DNA of 64,000 bases from Prostheceraeus crozeri (Eukaryota; Platyhelminthes; Polycladida; Euryleptidae). The DNA lies in NCBI GenBank assembly GCA_907163375.1, contig CAJQUW010000947.1, positions 124,001-188,000 of the forward strand. Reading direction: 5' to 3'. Below, piece after piece: positions 27,588-36,330 of this stretch (positions are counted from its first letter, which is position 1; every line of letters starts with the position of its first letter). The translations under genes and the position numbers were made by a program. Below the pieces are notes generated by a model that had not been told where the DNA came from, searched no databases, and saw only the letters and a program-made list of their open reading frames with translations.

Positions 27588-28955
27588 ATGAATACTAAAA
27601 ATTCCGAAAATTTAATTAAATTAAAAATTTCTAATTTAGATTTATTGAATTATCTATTAAACAAAAATAAAAACTCAAACTGTAAAATTTATGAAGGTAA
27701 CGACGATAAACAAAGTTTGGTTACTACCTACGGTGGTGATATACAAAAAACATTAGAAAACTTTCCTGGATTTATTTGGAGTAAATATTCGAAAGAAAAA
27801 CATCTTCCTGGTCATTCATATACTGGGCCAGGAACTCGATTAGATATAAGACTAGATGAGAATAATAATCCGAAACCAGGTGAAGAACCAATAAATAGAG
27901 TAGATGCCGCCGCTTACAGGCATGATTTAGCTTATCGAAATCATGATCTAAGTTCTCGTCATGCAGCTGATAAGAAGATGATTCAAGAATTAGATAGTAT
28001 TCAGAATCCTACATTTAGAGAAAAAATTGAAAGAATGTTTGTTAAGAAAGCTTTACAAGCTAAAATATTATTCGGTCAGGGTTTAAATGAAACTAATAAC
28101 CCTGAGAGCAACGCTCGAAATCATAATTCAGACGTTTATGCATCTGAAATTCATAAAGAATATAGAAAGCCTAAATATTTATTAAAAGTAAAAGTATTTA
28201 ATAAAGATGATATTTGGAGTGCTGATCTTATTCATATGCCGAATGAAAGGGACCGAACCGAAGGTTCTAAGACAAAGTCTGACTACAAATACGCATTGAC
28301 AGTTATAGATTTATATACACGATACGCTTGGGTAAAACCTTTAAAAAATAAAAGTGGTCTTTCAGTTAAATATGCGTTTGAAGAAATCTTTAAAGAAAGT
28401 AATAGAAAGCCAAAAAAATTGTTTGTTGATAAAGGGTCGGAATTTTATAACCGAAACGTTCAGCCACTATTTGAAACTGTTTATTCAACTGAAAACGCTG
28501 GGAAGGCCGTAGTGATAGAAAGATTCAATCGGACGTTAAAAAATAAAATTTTCAAGAAATTTACTCAGCAAGGAAATCAGAAATGGTTAAAAATATTACC
28601 AGGAATTGTGGAAGAGTACAATAATAAAGTTCATTCTGGTATTGAAGAAACTCCAAAGAATGCTTCTGACGACCCTGATTTGATACGAAAGAAAATATTC
28701 GAGAATAATAATTTGAATGAGAGTAATCCGAATTTGCAGAAACTTAAGCCGAAATTTAAAATTGGAGATAGAGTTAGAATATTTAAATATAAGAACAAAT
28801 TTGAAAAAGGCTTTGTTGGCTATTGGACTAAAGAAATATTTGAAGTTTGCAAAATAAATAAAACTTATCCGATTACTTATGAAATTAAAGATTTAGATAA
28901 TGAGGATATCAGAGGTCGTTTTTATCAAAATGAATTACAGAAAACAGAGCTTTAA
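27588..28955 (+). CDS. Parvovirus-like phospholipase A2 domain and retroviral-type integrase in one frame
   Basis: 455 codons. Residues about 78-135 match the phospholipase A2 of parvovirus VP1: YTGPGTRLD, then RVDAAAYRHDLAYRNHD with the catalytic His112-Asp113 pair. Such an enzyme opens endosomal membranes during entry and is reported in some adintoviruses. From about residue 190 the frame is a Polinton integrase: DDIWSADLI (Asp213), KLFVDKGSEFYN (Asp281), VVIERFNRTLKNKIF (Glu311), then a C-terminal SH3/chromo-like part (FKIGDRVRIFKYKNKFEKGF). A type A/D double-hairpin unit lies in the integrase just after the first Asp. The two domains are usually separate genes; here one uninterrupted frame covers both. 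Confidence 0.85.
   Translation: MNTKNSENLIKLKISNLDLLNYLLNKNKNSNCKIYEGNDDKQSLVTTYGGDIQKTLENFPGFIWSKYSKEKHLPGHSYTGPGTRLDIRLDENNNPKPGEEPINRVDAAAYRHDLAYRNHDLSSRHAADKKMIQELDSIQNPTFREKIERMFVKKALQAKILFGQGLNETNNPESNARNHNSDVYASEIHKEYRKPKYLLKVKVFNKDDIWSADLIHMPNERDRTEGSKTKSDYKYALTVIDLYTRYAWVKPLKNKSGLSVKYAFEEIFKESNRKPKKLFVDKGSEFYNRNVQPLFETVYSTENAGKAVVIERFNRTLKNKIFKKFTQQGNQKWLKILPGIVEEYNNKVHSGIEETPKNASDDPDLIRKKIFENNNLNESNPNLQKLKPKFKIGDRVRIFKYKNKFEKGFVGYWTKEIFEVCKINKTYPITYEIKDLDNEDIRGRFYQNELQKTEL
28250..28282 (-). repeat. Double-hairpin unit (in integrase)
   Basis: accgaaccgaaggttctaag then acaaagtctga: stems GAACC/GGTTC and AGAC/GTCT with 3-nt loops; in frame, read as DRTEGSKTKSD. Confidence 0.75.
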
Positions 28956-28987
28956 CCTTTAGGTGGCGCTTTAGCTAGCTTCGCTTG
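28956..28987 (-). repeat. Decayed type B double-hairpin unit after the integrase gene
   Basis: ggcgctttagctagcttcgc between the convergent integrase and protease genes. Confidence 0.4.
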
Positions 28988-28989
28988 AG

Positions 28990-29451
28990 TTATAGATTGT
29001 TTAACTCTAACATAATATCTAGAAATGATACTCCTTTTTGTAATTTAAATAAAACATAAAGACATAATTGGCCACAATAAGTTGTTCCCGGTTTTTGAAT
29101 TTGAAACGTATTGTATGTTCCCGTTCCAAGTAATTCTTTTACTTCATTTGTAGGTGGAAGCCCGTATGAGTCAAAATAATAATTATCTCCGTTTTTACTA
29201 AAGATACCTGCTGACCAATGTACGCCGTTTTGGTCTGAAGTGTGAAGATTCGTTATGAAATTTACAGTTATTGATGGAACTTTGTTCCGGGAACTGAAGG
29301 TTCCTGATGGCCTATTTTTTAGGAATTGTAATTCGTTTCTCATTAGAACATGAAAATTCTTTATTCCTAATTCATTTGCGATTTTCTTTAGGTCGAAATT
29401 TGTCGTAGTTTGCGTTCCATATAATTTAAAAAACTCATTTATGTTGCTCAT
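28990..29451 (-). CDS. Adenain-like cysteine protease (maturation protease)
   Basis: 153 codons, the short length of Polinton adenain-type proteases (Ulp1/C5 fold) that cleave capsid precursors. The triad fits His78 (GVHWSAG), Asp94 (YYFDSYGLPP) and Cys130 (TTYCGQLCLYVLF). The block before the first motif (ITVNFITNLHTSDQNG) is also typical. It lies at the right end, convergent with the integrase gene. The frame is whole. Confidence 0.9.
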   Translation of the reverse strand: MSNINEFFKLYGTQTTTNFDLKKIANELGIKNFHVLMRNELQFLKNRPSGTFSSRNKVPSITVNFITNLHTSDQNGVHWSAGIFSKNGDNYYFDSYGLPPTNEVKELLGTGTYNTFQIQKPGTTYCGQLCLYVLFKLQKGVSFLDIMLELNNL

Positions 29452-29479
29452 TTTATAATAAAAAAATTTCTTAAGAGAC

Positions 29480-29665
29480 CCCTAGAAGTCAGAAGGGGGG
29501 GGGTATTGATTTAAAACTGGTCTCTAATGATGTCTTTCCTTACTACTTAGTCAGAAGGGGGTATTGATTTAAAACATTTTTATAATGATGACTTTCCTTA
29601 CTACTTGGGGGGGGGGTATTGATTTAAAACTGGTCTCTAATGATGTCTTTCTTTACTACTTATTC
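29480..29665. repeat. Three tandem units with G-tracts
   Basis: Each unit of roughly 60 bp has a run of G, then gtattgatttaaaac and ttactactt. The unit sits right after the protease start side. Confidence 0.8.
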
Positions 29666-29739
29666 GATTTTGAAATTATTTAATTTAATCTAAATTTAAA
29701 CGTTACATTGTTGCATTGTGTTAGTGTTTAACTACATAG

Positions 29740-29893
29740 AGTTGGTGTTTCGCTCATCTTTTAACAATAGTAAGTCATTACTCATCAATATGTGTCAATT
29801 CTTTATTCCCAATTGCTTAGCAATCTCATTTAAATCGAAATTTAATGTGGTTTTGTTTGCTGTATATTTTTTGGAAGTCTCTGATGTTTCTCA
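29740..29893 (-). pseudogene. Decayed partial second copy of the protease gene
   Basis: Read on the minus strand, this stretch parallels the first 45 residues or so of the protease at 29,451 (similar spacing of the ATG, the Lys/Asn-rich part and the IxNEL-like part). It is broken and lacks the catalytic part. Low-level similarity only. Confidence 0.35.
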
Positions 29894-30099
29894 TTTTTAT
29901 AGAAGATACAATATTTCTATTATATTCCCGTAAATGAGAAATTAAAAACAACACATGGATATTTCAATTTGGTTACAACCACTTTGCATACATTCAATTT
30001 GGATACATTGAAATACATGTAAATTTGTCCACGCGAGGACAAGGTTTCATTGGATGAGAGAAAAATGACGTCATATAACAACATAATGAAAATGATTGA

Positions 30100-30490
30100 A
30101 AACAGGAAATAACATTGCATTTAAAACAGGAAATAACATTGCATTTAAAACAGGAAATAACATTGCATTTAAAACAGGAAATAACATTGCATTTAAAACA
30201 GGAAATAACATTGCATATAAGATACAAATTTTCTAAACAATAAGATTTCTGTCCACGCGAGGACAAGGTTTCATTGGATGAAACACTCTATTGTATTTAC
30301 ATGTGCAAGAGGAAATAACATTGCATTTAAAACAGGAAATAACATTGCATTTAAAACCGACAGATACAAATTTTCTAAACAATAAGATTTCTGTCCACGC
30401 AAGGACAAGGTTTCATTGGATGAAACACTCTATTGTATTTACATGTGCAAGAGGAAATAACATTGCATTTAAAACAGAGGGGTTTAAAGA
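30100..30490. repeat. 24-bp tandem repeat within two larger repeated blocks
   Basis: acattgcatttaaaacagga plus aata is repeated five times at 30,105-30,215 and again in two blocks of about 120 bp (30,222-30,357 and 30,360-30,477). These share gtccacgcgaggacaagg and catgtgcaagaggaaataac. Confidence 0.9.
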
Positions 30491-31541
30491 ATGATAAATT
30501 TTCTTCACAGCGCGTCATTTGATTAGTTGAATGGCGCAGTATTTTAGCTGAATGGCGCACCATTGTTAAGAAAATTAAAATGAAATAGCATTGAAAATAA
30601 AGTGTCTTGCGGCCGTATCGCAATAACAATAGCGGAGTTTAACATCCAAATTCCATTGAATATGTCAGCGCGGTATTATCGCTAAATGACGCACCATTGT
30701 TTGAGAGAAGAATGAAATCATTTAGAATGTCACATAATTGCTTTACACAATGAAGTCAATCTTCCGTTAACATTAGGTCGTGATTTTAAAAGTACAATAT
30801 AAACAGACACCCTACAAAGCATAGGAAAATTGTCTGCTAATTTTACCTAATTGAAATGTAACTTCGGTAATTGTTCACTATAAAAATATGTCTTGTCATT
30901 AGCACAAAGAGATAGAAGATAGTTGATGTGCTTACCGATAAAAATTTTACACATAACACTGAGTGAATTGTTTCTTTTTTCATGCAACAAGAATTTGTGT
31001 AAGTTTACAATTGTATTATTGACTCCACCATTTGGCTCTATGAAATCACTCAAAGAATCTGTAAATTCATGCCTCTCAAAATATATTCCTCTTGAATTCC
31101 TCTCGTAATTTTTTCATCCTCCCTGTCAACGATTGTTTTCTTCTATCTTCAAATTGATCTTGTCTCATTTTGAGAAATATATGACGAGAGCGTTTTAACA
31201 CAACCTTCACTGGCAAGAAACACTGTTAAATTAAATAAGTCTTCAGCACAATTGTTTGAAATAGCCATATCGATTATTGTTGTTGTGTATTGTTACACGG
31301 CATTGCAGCCGGAGTAGGATTTGCTGGTTATATATTTCACGTCTTACAAATGTCTAAGTGGGTGTAGCAGCTGTTTGTTCTTTCATACATTGTTTCCTTT
31401 CAAATGTTTGAGTGGGAAGTCACAGCTCTTTACACTGAAATGCATTTTATTCATAAATGCGGGAAGCAGATGTTCTCTACCCTTGAATGACAATTGTAAA
31501 AGTACCTAAACTTATTGTTAAGAATATGTCAATTCCTTCAA
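30491..31541. other. Non-coding right part of Polinton element 1
   Basis: No gene seen. There are two copies of a gaatggcgca-like phrase at 30,527 and 30,550, and a loose repeat of caaatgtctaagtggg at about 31,348 and 31,398. The base composition is closer to the flanks than to the element's genes, so part may be captured host sequence. Confidence 0.45.
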
Positions 31542-32081
31542 ATATTTTTAGTCACATGATATATTTTAAAAACCTGAAAAATGGATAAAATTCATAAATT
31601 TGAAATTCTTAACTTTTATGATTTTTTCGGTGTCCGGGTTTTCGGTGTCCTGGAACGGTCATGATTTTCAAGGTAAAAATTGTAATTCTCAAATTTGAGT
31701 TACTCAACTTTTATAATTTTTGGTGTCCTAGAACGGTCATGATTTTGAGGGTGAAAATCGAACCGAAGGTTCTAGGGCTTCGCCCGATTGTAATTCACAA
31801 ATTTGAGATTTTGAAAAATTTGAAAAATTGGGTATTTTTAAAAACGCCCAAATTCATGAATTTAGTCCCTTTTTCAGGTTTTTAAGACCTAAATTCATGA
31901 ATTTATGTCGTTTTTAAAAGTACCATTTTTGAAAAAAATGGTACTTTTTGAATGAACCAAATTCATGAATTTAGGTCTTAAAAACCTGAAAAAGGGTCTA
32001 AATTTATGAATTTATGTCGTTTTTAAAGATACTAATTTTTTTGATTTTATGGTGTCCTGGAACGGTCTTATTCCCATTACT
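31542..32081 (-). repeat. Right TIR of Polinton element 1
   Basis: Inverted counterpart of 12,814-13,498, ending cccattact. It is shorter because it has fewer tandem units and lacks three of the four double-hairpin insertions seen on the left. Confidence 0.9.
31758..31787 (-). repeat. Double-hairpin unit, type A (right TIR)
   Basis: Reverse complement of the 13,168 unit at the matching place in the other TIR. Confidence 0.85.
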
Positions 32082-32087
32082 CTATCA
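32082..32087. repeat. Target-site duplication, right copy (ctatca)
   Basis: Six bases after the element's terminal ACT, identical to 12,808-12,813. Confidence 0.9.
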
Positions 32088-33212
32088 AGCTTGGAGTGCT
32101 GTAGCCTTCATGCATTTCGCATCGCATTTCTCAATAGATTAGGGTCAGTAGCCTGATAGACTTGGACTCGAATCCAGAACTGTCTGCAAGTCCATTCTAA
32201 ATTTCATAAAATTTACTTGATCTCTAAAATTTAACGAAATTGTCTAAAAATAGCCACCTTTCTTAAATTAAATATAATTCTTAATACCAAATAACTAGCT
32301 CCTTCGGGGAAAGAACAAAAATATCAGTTTAAATCGCGTTTTGTAGGCCTACATAGTTTTAAACATTGTTTTACAGCAAGGAATGCACTTTTAGACTTCA
32401 ATAGAGAATTCAGATCCCATTCGTCGATGAAATCAGAAGTCCAATGAGCATGATATAGGCCTGCTGATAGGCATCTGATTCACAGCAAGGGGAGATTGGA
32501 TGCGAATATGCCCATCTTTCCTGCTGCTTATCCATGGATACTTAGAGAGGTGGATTAGGGGCTTTAAAAGACTACCAACACATTTATTTTATTCCGACAA
32601 ATGCATACAGTGCGATATACATTTACAAATAACATGTTATCGAGTATATTTCCTTCACCAAAACAGCTTTTGAATCTGTCGATTCATTCCACAAGTTGTG
32701 CAATTGAAAGGAAGCGATGTAGAAAAATCCAAATGATGTATTGAAAATGTATGATGCGAGTATATCAGTGTCTAATGTATTGCGTCGCGTTGATAAATGG
32801 CTACTCGGTTGATCGGTTGATGATAAAAAAACCAAATGTTGAATACGATCAAGAACACTTTGCTAAACTCCAAGCCTTTTCGAGACAGGCAAAATATTTT
32901 TGTTTCTCATACGGGTCTTAACTATTGATCGAGACGATTTGTTAAATCATTGTAATATCATATGAGTAGTATAGTGAGTTTAGTAACAGTCTGACATTGC
33001 AATCTTGGTGTCATGCAAATCTGATTCCACCACATGCACGTTTCTTACGAATAAGAATCAGCAAGCTACATTGAGGTAATTCAAGTAATCAGTCAAAATT
33101 GTGAATCAGAAGTTAATACGAGACAGCCATGCTTCGATGGTCAAGCATGTTTTTAGGAGAAAGAAGAAGCTGTACTTGGAAATCAAATAATTACATGTAC
33201 ATAATACAGAAC
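32088..33212. other. Host intergenic sequence
   Basis: No gene or repeat recognised. A short stretch near 32,165-32,180 (minus: attcgagtcca) resembles a tRNA B box, but no tRNA fold is visible. Confidence 0.45.
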
Positions 33213-34330
33213 GGTACCTTTTAAAGATGAGCGATCTTACCCGAAACCCTACCCGACCCGAAACCCGAACCCGAATGCTCGGGTTCGGGTCGGGTTCGAG
33301 TAGAGCAATTAAGAAGTCAGGTCGGGTAGGATTATCTCTTTTATCTAAAACTTGAAAAAACCGAAATTACCCGAACTCGGGTTTTTTTTCGGGTTGGAGG
33401 ATACAAATTTGAAAATGTTTAGAACTTTAAAAAGTATTTTCTGTGAGGTTAGTACTGTTTCATGTGTACCTGTAGTTAAATGAAGTTTTTCAAGAAATTG
33501 TGGCTTATCACATTATTCTCACTGTGAATTACTGATCTAATAAAATACTTTGCGCTACATATTTTGCCTTTAAAACAACGAAAGATCATTATCAAATTAA
33601 TAGAATCCGTTCTTGTGGTCTCTAAAGGCTTCATTCTCATAATGACATGTAGATCATGGCTCGTAGGATGGATGGAAAGAAATGAAATTTAATTTGAGAT
33701 AAGCTTTACATAGGAACGGAAGCTTAACTATACATCAAATATTGTATAATTGAAATTTTAGCATTTATCTGCAGAATTACGTTGCTACATGTAGTGATGC
33801 AGTTCAGCTGCTTGGACCATGACATCTTCATTAACATTGAGAGTCAAAGTGTCAATCGTAGTTTTGAAGGAGTATGCTGCTACACCTGTAATATATCGCG
33901 AAGGAGTCGATTTTTTTGTTAAGATTCCGAATTTTGTCATGTGTTGTAGGTTATATTAATTTCATGGGTAATTATGATACTTATTTAGCATTTGTTTGAA
34001 TACTTTATTAGCCTAGACAAAATAATATACTAACTACTATGTATTTTAATAAAATACTAAAATAATGCTACTAAGAAGTTAGACTACCACCCGGTATCAC
34101 ATTAGGATTAAGCATTAGCTTCATATATAGAAATGTTTCTGATTTTTCGAATATAATCGGGTCGGGTTCTGGCACTCTTTTTCGGGGTCGGGTCGGGTTC
34201 GGGTCTGGTCGGATTCTGGAACTTTTTGTCGGGTTCGGGTCAGACATTTGTACCCGACCCGACATCGGGTTCGGGTTGAAATTTTGTTCGACTCGGGTAT
34301 CCGAATTTTTAGTACCTTTAGTACCTTTCA
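33213..34330. mobile_element. Possible non-autonomous DNA transposon with CCCGAACCCGA subterminal repeats
   Basis: Dense arrays of cccgacccgaacccgaa in both orientations lie at 33,240-33,400 and 34,150-34,310, facing each other across about 750 bp of plain AT-rich sequence. Phrases like ggtacctttt and tagtacctttagtaccttt mark the two outer edges. Such arrays are often subterminal binding sites for a transposase. The exact ends and family are not clear. Confidence 0.45.
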
Positions 34331-34938
34331 CTTAATGATATATTTACATTTAATACACACATTTAATAAAACATCTTTCCTTAAGTTTTCCTATCGAAAC
34401 ATAAATACAGAGCTATAAATGAACGTCTATGCTTGGTAAAACTAAATGCTTGTTAATCAAAATCCAAATCATGAATTGTTCGCAACTCCTCATTTCTGCG
34501 TCCACCTCACTCTTCTCTCAGTGAAATGACACATGTTATTAGAATATGTTAGCAAGCATGTATTGTGAGGCTTAAAATAGACCACATATTCATCGACTTT
34601 ATTACTGTTGCTTTTAGATCCAATGGCCAAACCAGGTGGCAGTCGTAACTGCTTTAATTTTTAACGTAAATTTCCAATAATTCTGAAAAATCAGTCGTGT
34701 GTTCTTACTCTAACACGGAAAAATCGTTTGAACCTTCCACCCACCACACCTTGCCTCACATGTGAACTGCACGGATGCTTAGACGCATTGGCAAGATCGT
34801 TCTGATGTATGCGTCGTCTATCAAGCTCTATGTTCGCATTGCCTCTACGCGTTCGTCCGTGAAGGCCATTGTCATCAAATTGTTTTCCATTGTCATTTTA
34901 TTGTTGATGTTTGTCTCATATTTGTCAACAGCATAAAC
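34331..34938. other. Host sequence upstream of the zinc-finger exon, probably intron
   Basis: No repeat or long frame. It ends in a polypyrimidine-poor but usable acceptor (gtacatttcag at about 34,952). Confidence 0.4.
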
Positions 34939-35349
34939 TTGTACATTTCAGAGAAAGTTCACACAATGAACGACATATCTGCGAGATTCGATACGGATGT
35001 CCCAATTTCTTTGCCGATTCCATGCTCACCTTCTTCATCATTCAATCAGAGAAGAGGAAGACCAATCAAGCTTGGTATCAAAATCTATCCTTGTTCTTAC
35101 TGCTCCAAACCATTCAAGACGAGACGTGACAAACAAAGACATGAACGAATTCACAGTGGTGAGCGACCATTTGCATGTCAACATTGTGGTCGAAGCTTCA
35201 ATCAAATATCGCATTTGAGAACTCATGAAAGACGACACTTGAATGACCGTCCTCATCACTGTCAGTTTTGTAATCGTCAATTTTTGCATCATTGTGAATT
35301 ACGAAATCATGAGCAGAAATATCATCCTTTAGATATCCAAAAAGTGTGA
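34939..35349 (+). CDS. Host C2H2 zinc-finger protein, last exon
   Basis: An open frame of up to 136 codons, probably entered by splicing at the acceptor near 34,952. Three C2H2 fingers follow one another: YPCSYCSKPFKTRRDKQRHERIH, FACQHCGRSF...H-H and HHCQFCNRQF...H-H. They are joined by a TGEKP-like linker (HSGERPF). A short tail ends at TGA. A basic, proline-rich stretch precedes the fingers. It is a probable DNA-binding regulator; upstream exons are not identified. It has host-like composition and is the best host gene in the window. Confidence 0.75.
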   Translation: MYISEKVHTMNDISARFDTDVPISLPIPCSPSSSFNQRRGRPIKLGIKIYPCSYCSKPFKTRRDKQRHERIHSGERPFACQHCGRSFNQISHLRTHERRHLNDRPHHCQFCNRQFLHHCELRNHEQKYHPLDIQKV

Positions 35350-35542
35350 CAAACGATCTCTTGCTCATCTTTGTTTTATAGTTAATTACAGGAACTTGTT
35401 CGCATCAAGTCTGACTTCTTGCATGTCAAGGAATTGTTAAGAAAATTCATATTTGTCTCTCCTGGATCGATTCCACTTATTCAGGGTGGGCGCCGAAAAA
35501 GACTGAATGGTTTCTATCTACGATAAGCAAGCTTGCTATTTT

Positions 35543-35778
35543 ATCTCAGGTATTATGTTAAACAAAATTTCAAAATATCGCTCCCTTTCTTTTAGCCGAA
35601 TAATATTGTTTAAAAAGAAATATACAAACACACGGGTCGACCGGTTTCAGCATTCAATGCTTTCATCAAGACCCAAACAAAAGTAAAAGCAAGGTTTTTA
35701 ATTTTTTTAAACAATATGAATTCGGCTAAAAGAAAGGGAGCGATATTTTGAAATTTTGTTTAACAAAATACCTGAGAT
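35543..35778. repeat. Foldback element with about 75-bp arms
   Basis: Arms 35,543-35,618 and 35,703-35,778 start atctcagg and end cctgagat. They share a stretch with cgctccctttcttttagccg. The loop holds a hammerhead-like motif. Confidence 0.85.
35634..35674 (-). ncRNA. Hammerhead-ribozyme-like motif in foldback loop
   Basis: On the minus strand: GGGTC pairs with GACCC (stem I), the box is TTGATGA, stem II AGCAT/ATGCT has a TGA loop, then GAAA, a 2-bp stem III CC/GG and the cleavage triplet GTC. Only the first base of the box departs from CUGANGA (U-G instead of C-G). The design equals the minimal hammerheads of Penelope-like elements. Confidence 0.55.
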
Positions 35779-36330
35779 GAAGAACCTCCCGTGCGCCACC
35801 ATAAATTTCTTAGTTTTTTGTTAATCCAAATGTGTATTCACTAAATACTCTCCTGCAGATAGCGGATAAAAGTAGCTTGTGCAGTCATAATTCTAGTGAA
35901 CCCGGAGGTTAAGGAGAGTTTTGGTTTTAATCATTATACTCCTATTCGAATAAAAAACTTAGAAGTCTTAATTTTTTGTTATTTCCGTATGGATACAATC
36001 CATCGACTACTGGAGTCAGATTTTACTCTGCAACATCGGAGCTGTGAATTTTGCCTTTCTCTAGTTGGTCATATGATTGATTTTCAGTGTGAAACGTAAT
36101 CAAAGGCGAAAGCGAATACGTACGAAGATTTCATTCTCACTCACAGATTGCTGACCACATGTCTTTTTATGCATTTACAGATGTTTTAGCAATGGGAGAT
36201 GTTGATCGAAAATTTTACTTTATCATTCATTTTATAAGCCGGCAGATCAATTGGTGCACGATGCATATAAAATGAGCAGTAGCAATTCCATGCAAAATAC
36301 TTACAGTGCTTAAGTATGACATAGTGCTTA

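Larger units (their letters stand above)
12814..32081. mobile_element. Polinton (Maverick) element 1, looks whole, 19.3 kb
   Basis: It begins agtaatggg and ends cccattact, and is flanked by a direct 6-bp duplication ctatca (12,808-12,813 and 32,082-32,087); both are the rule for Polintons. Long TIRs (12,814-13,498 and 31,542-32,081) enclose ATPase, penton-like, PolB, fibre-like, major capsid, pX-like, integrase and protease genes. I see no break in the core genes. The coding part is far more AT-rich than the flanks. The TIRs differ by an inversion and small insertions, so it is not brand new. It resembles animal Polintons/adintoviruses. Confidence 0.95.
35350..36330. other. Host intergenic sequence with one foldback
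   Basis: 3' flank of the zinc-finger exon, then the foldback at 35,543-35,778. No gene is seen after it. Confidence 0.5.

Noticed and set aside
30100-30490. CRISPR-like look of evenly spaced repeats
   Set aside because: Units are directly adjacent or in large blocks with no unique spacers, in a eukaryotic virus-like element.
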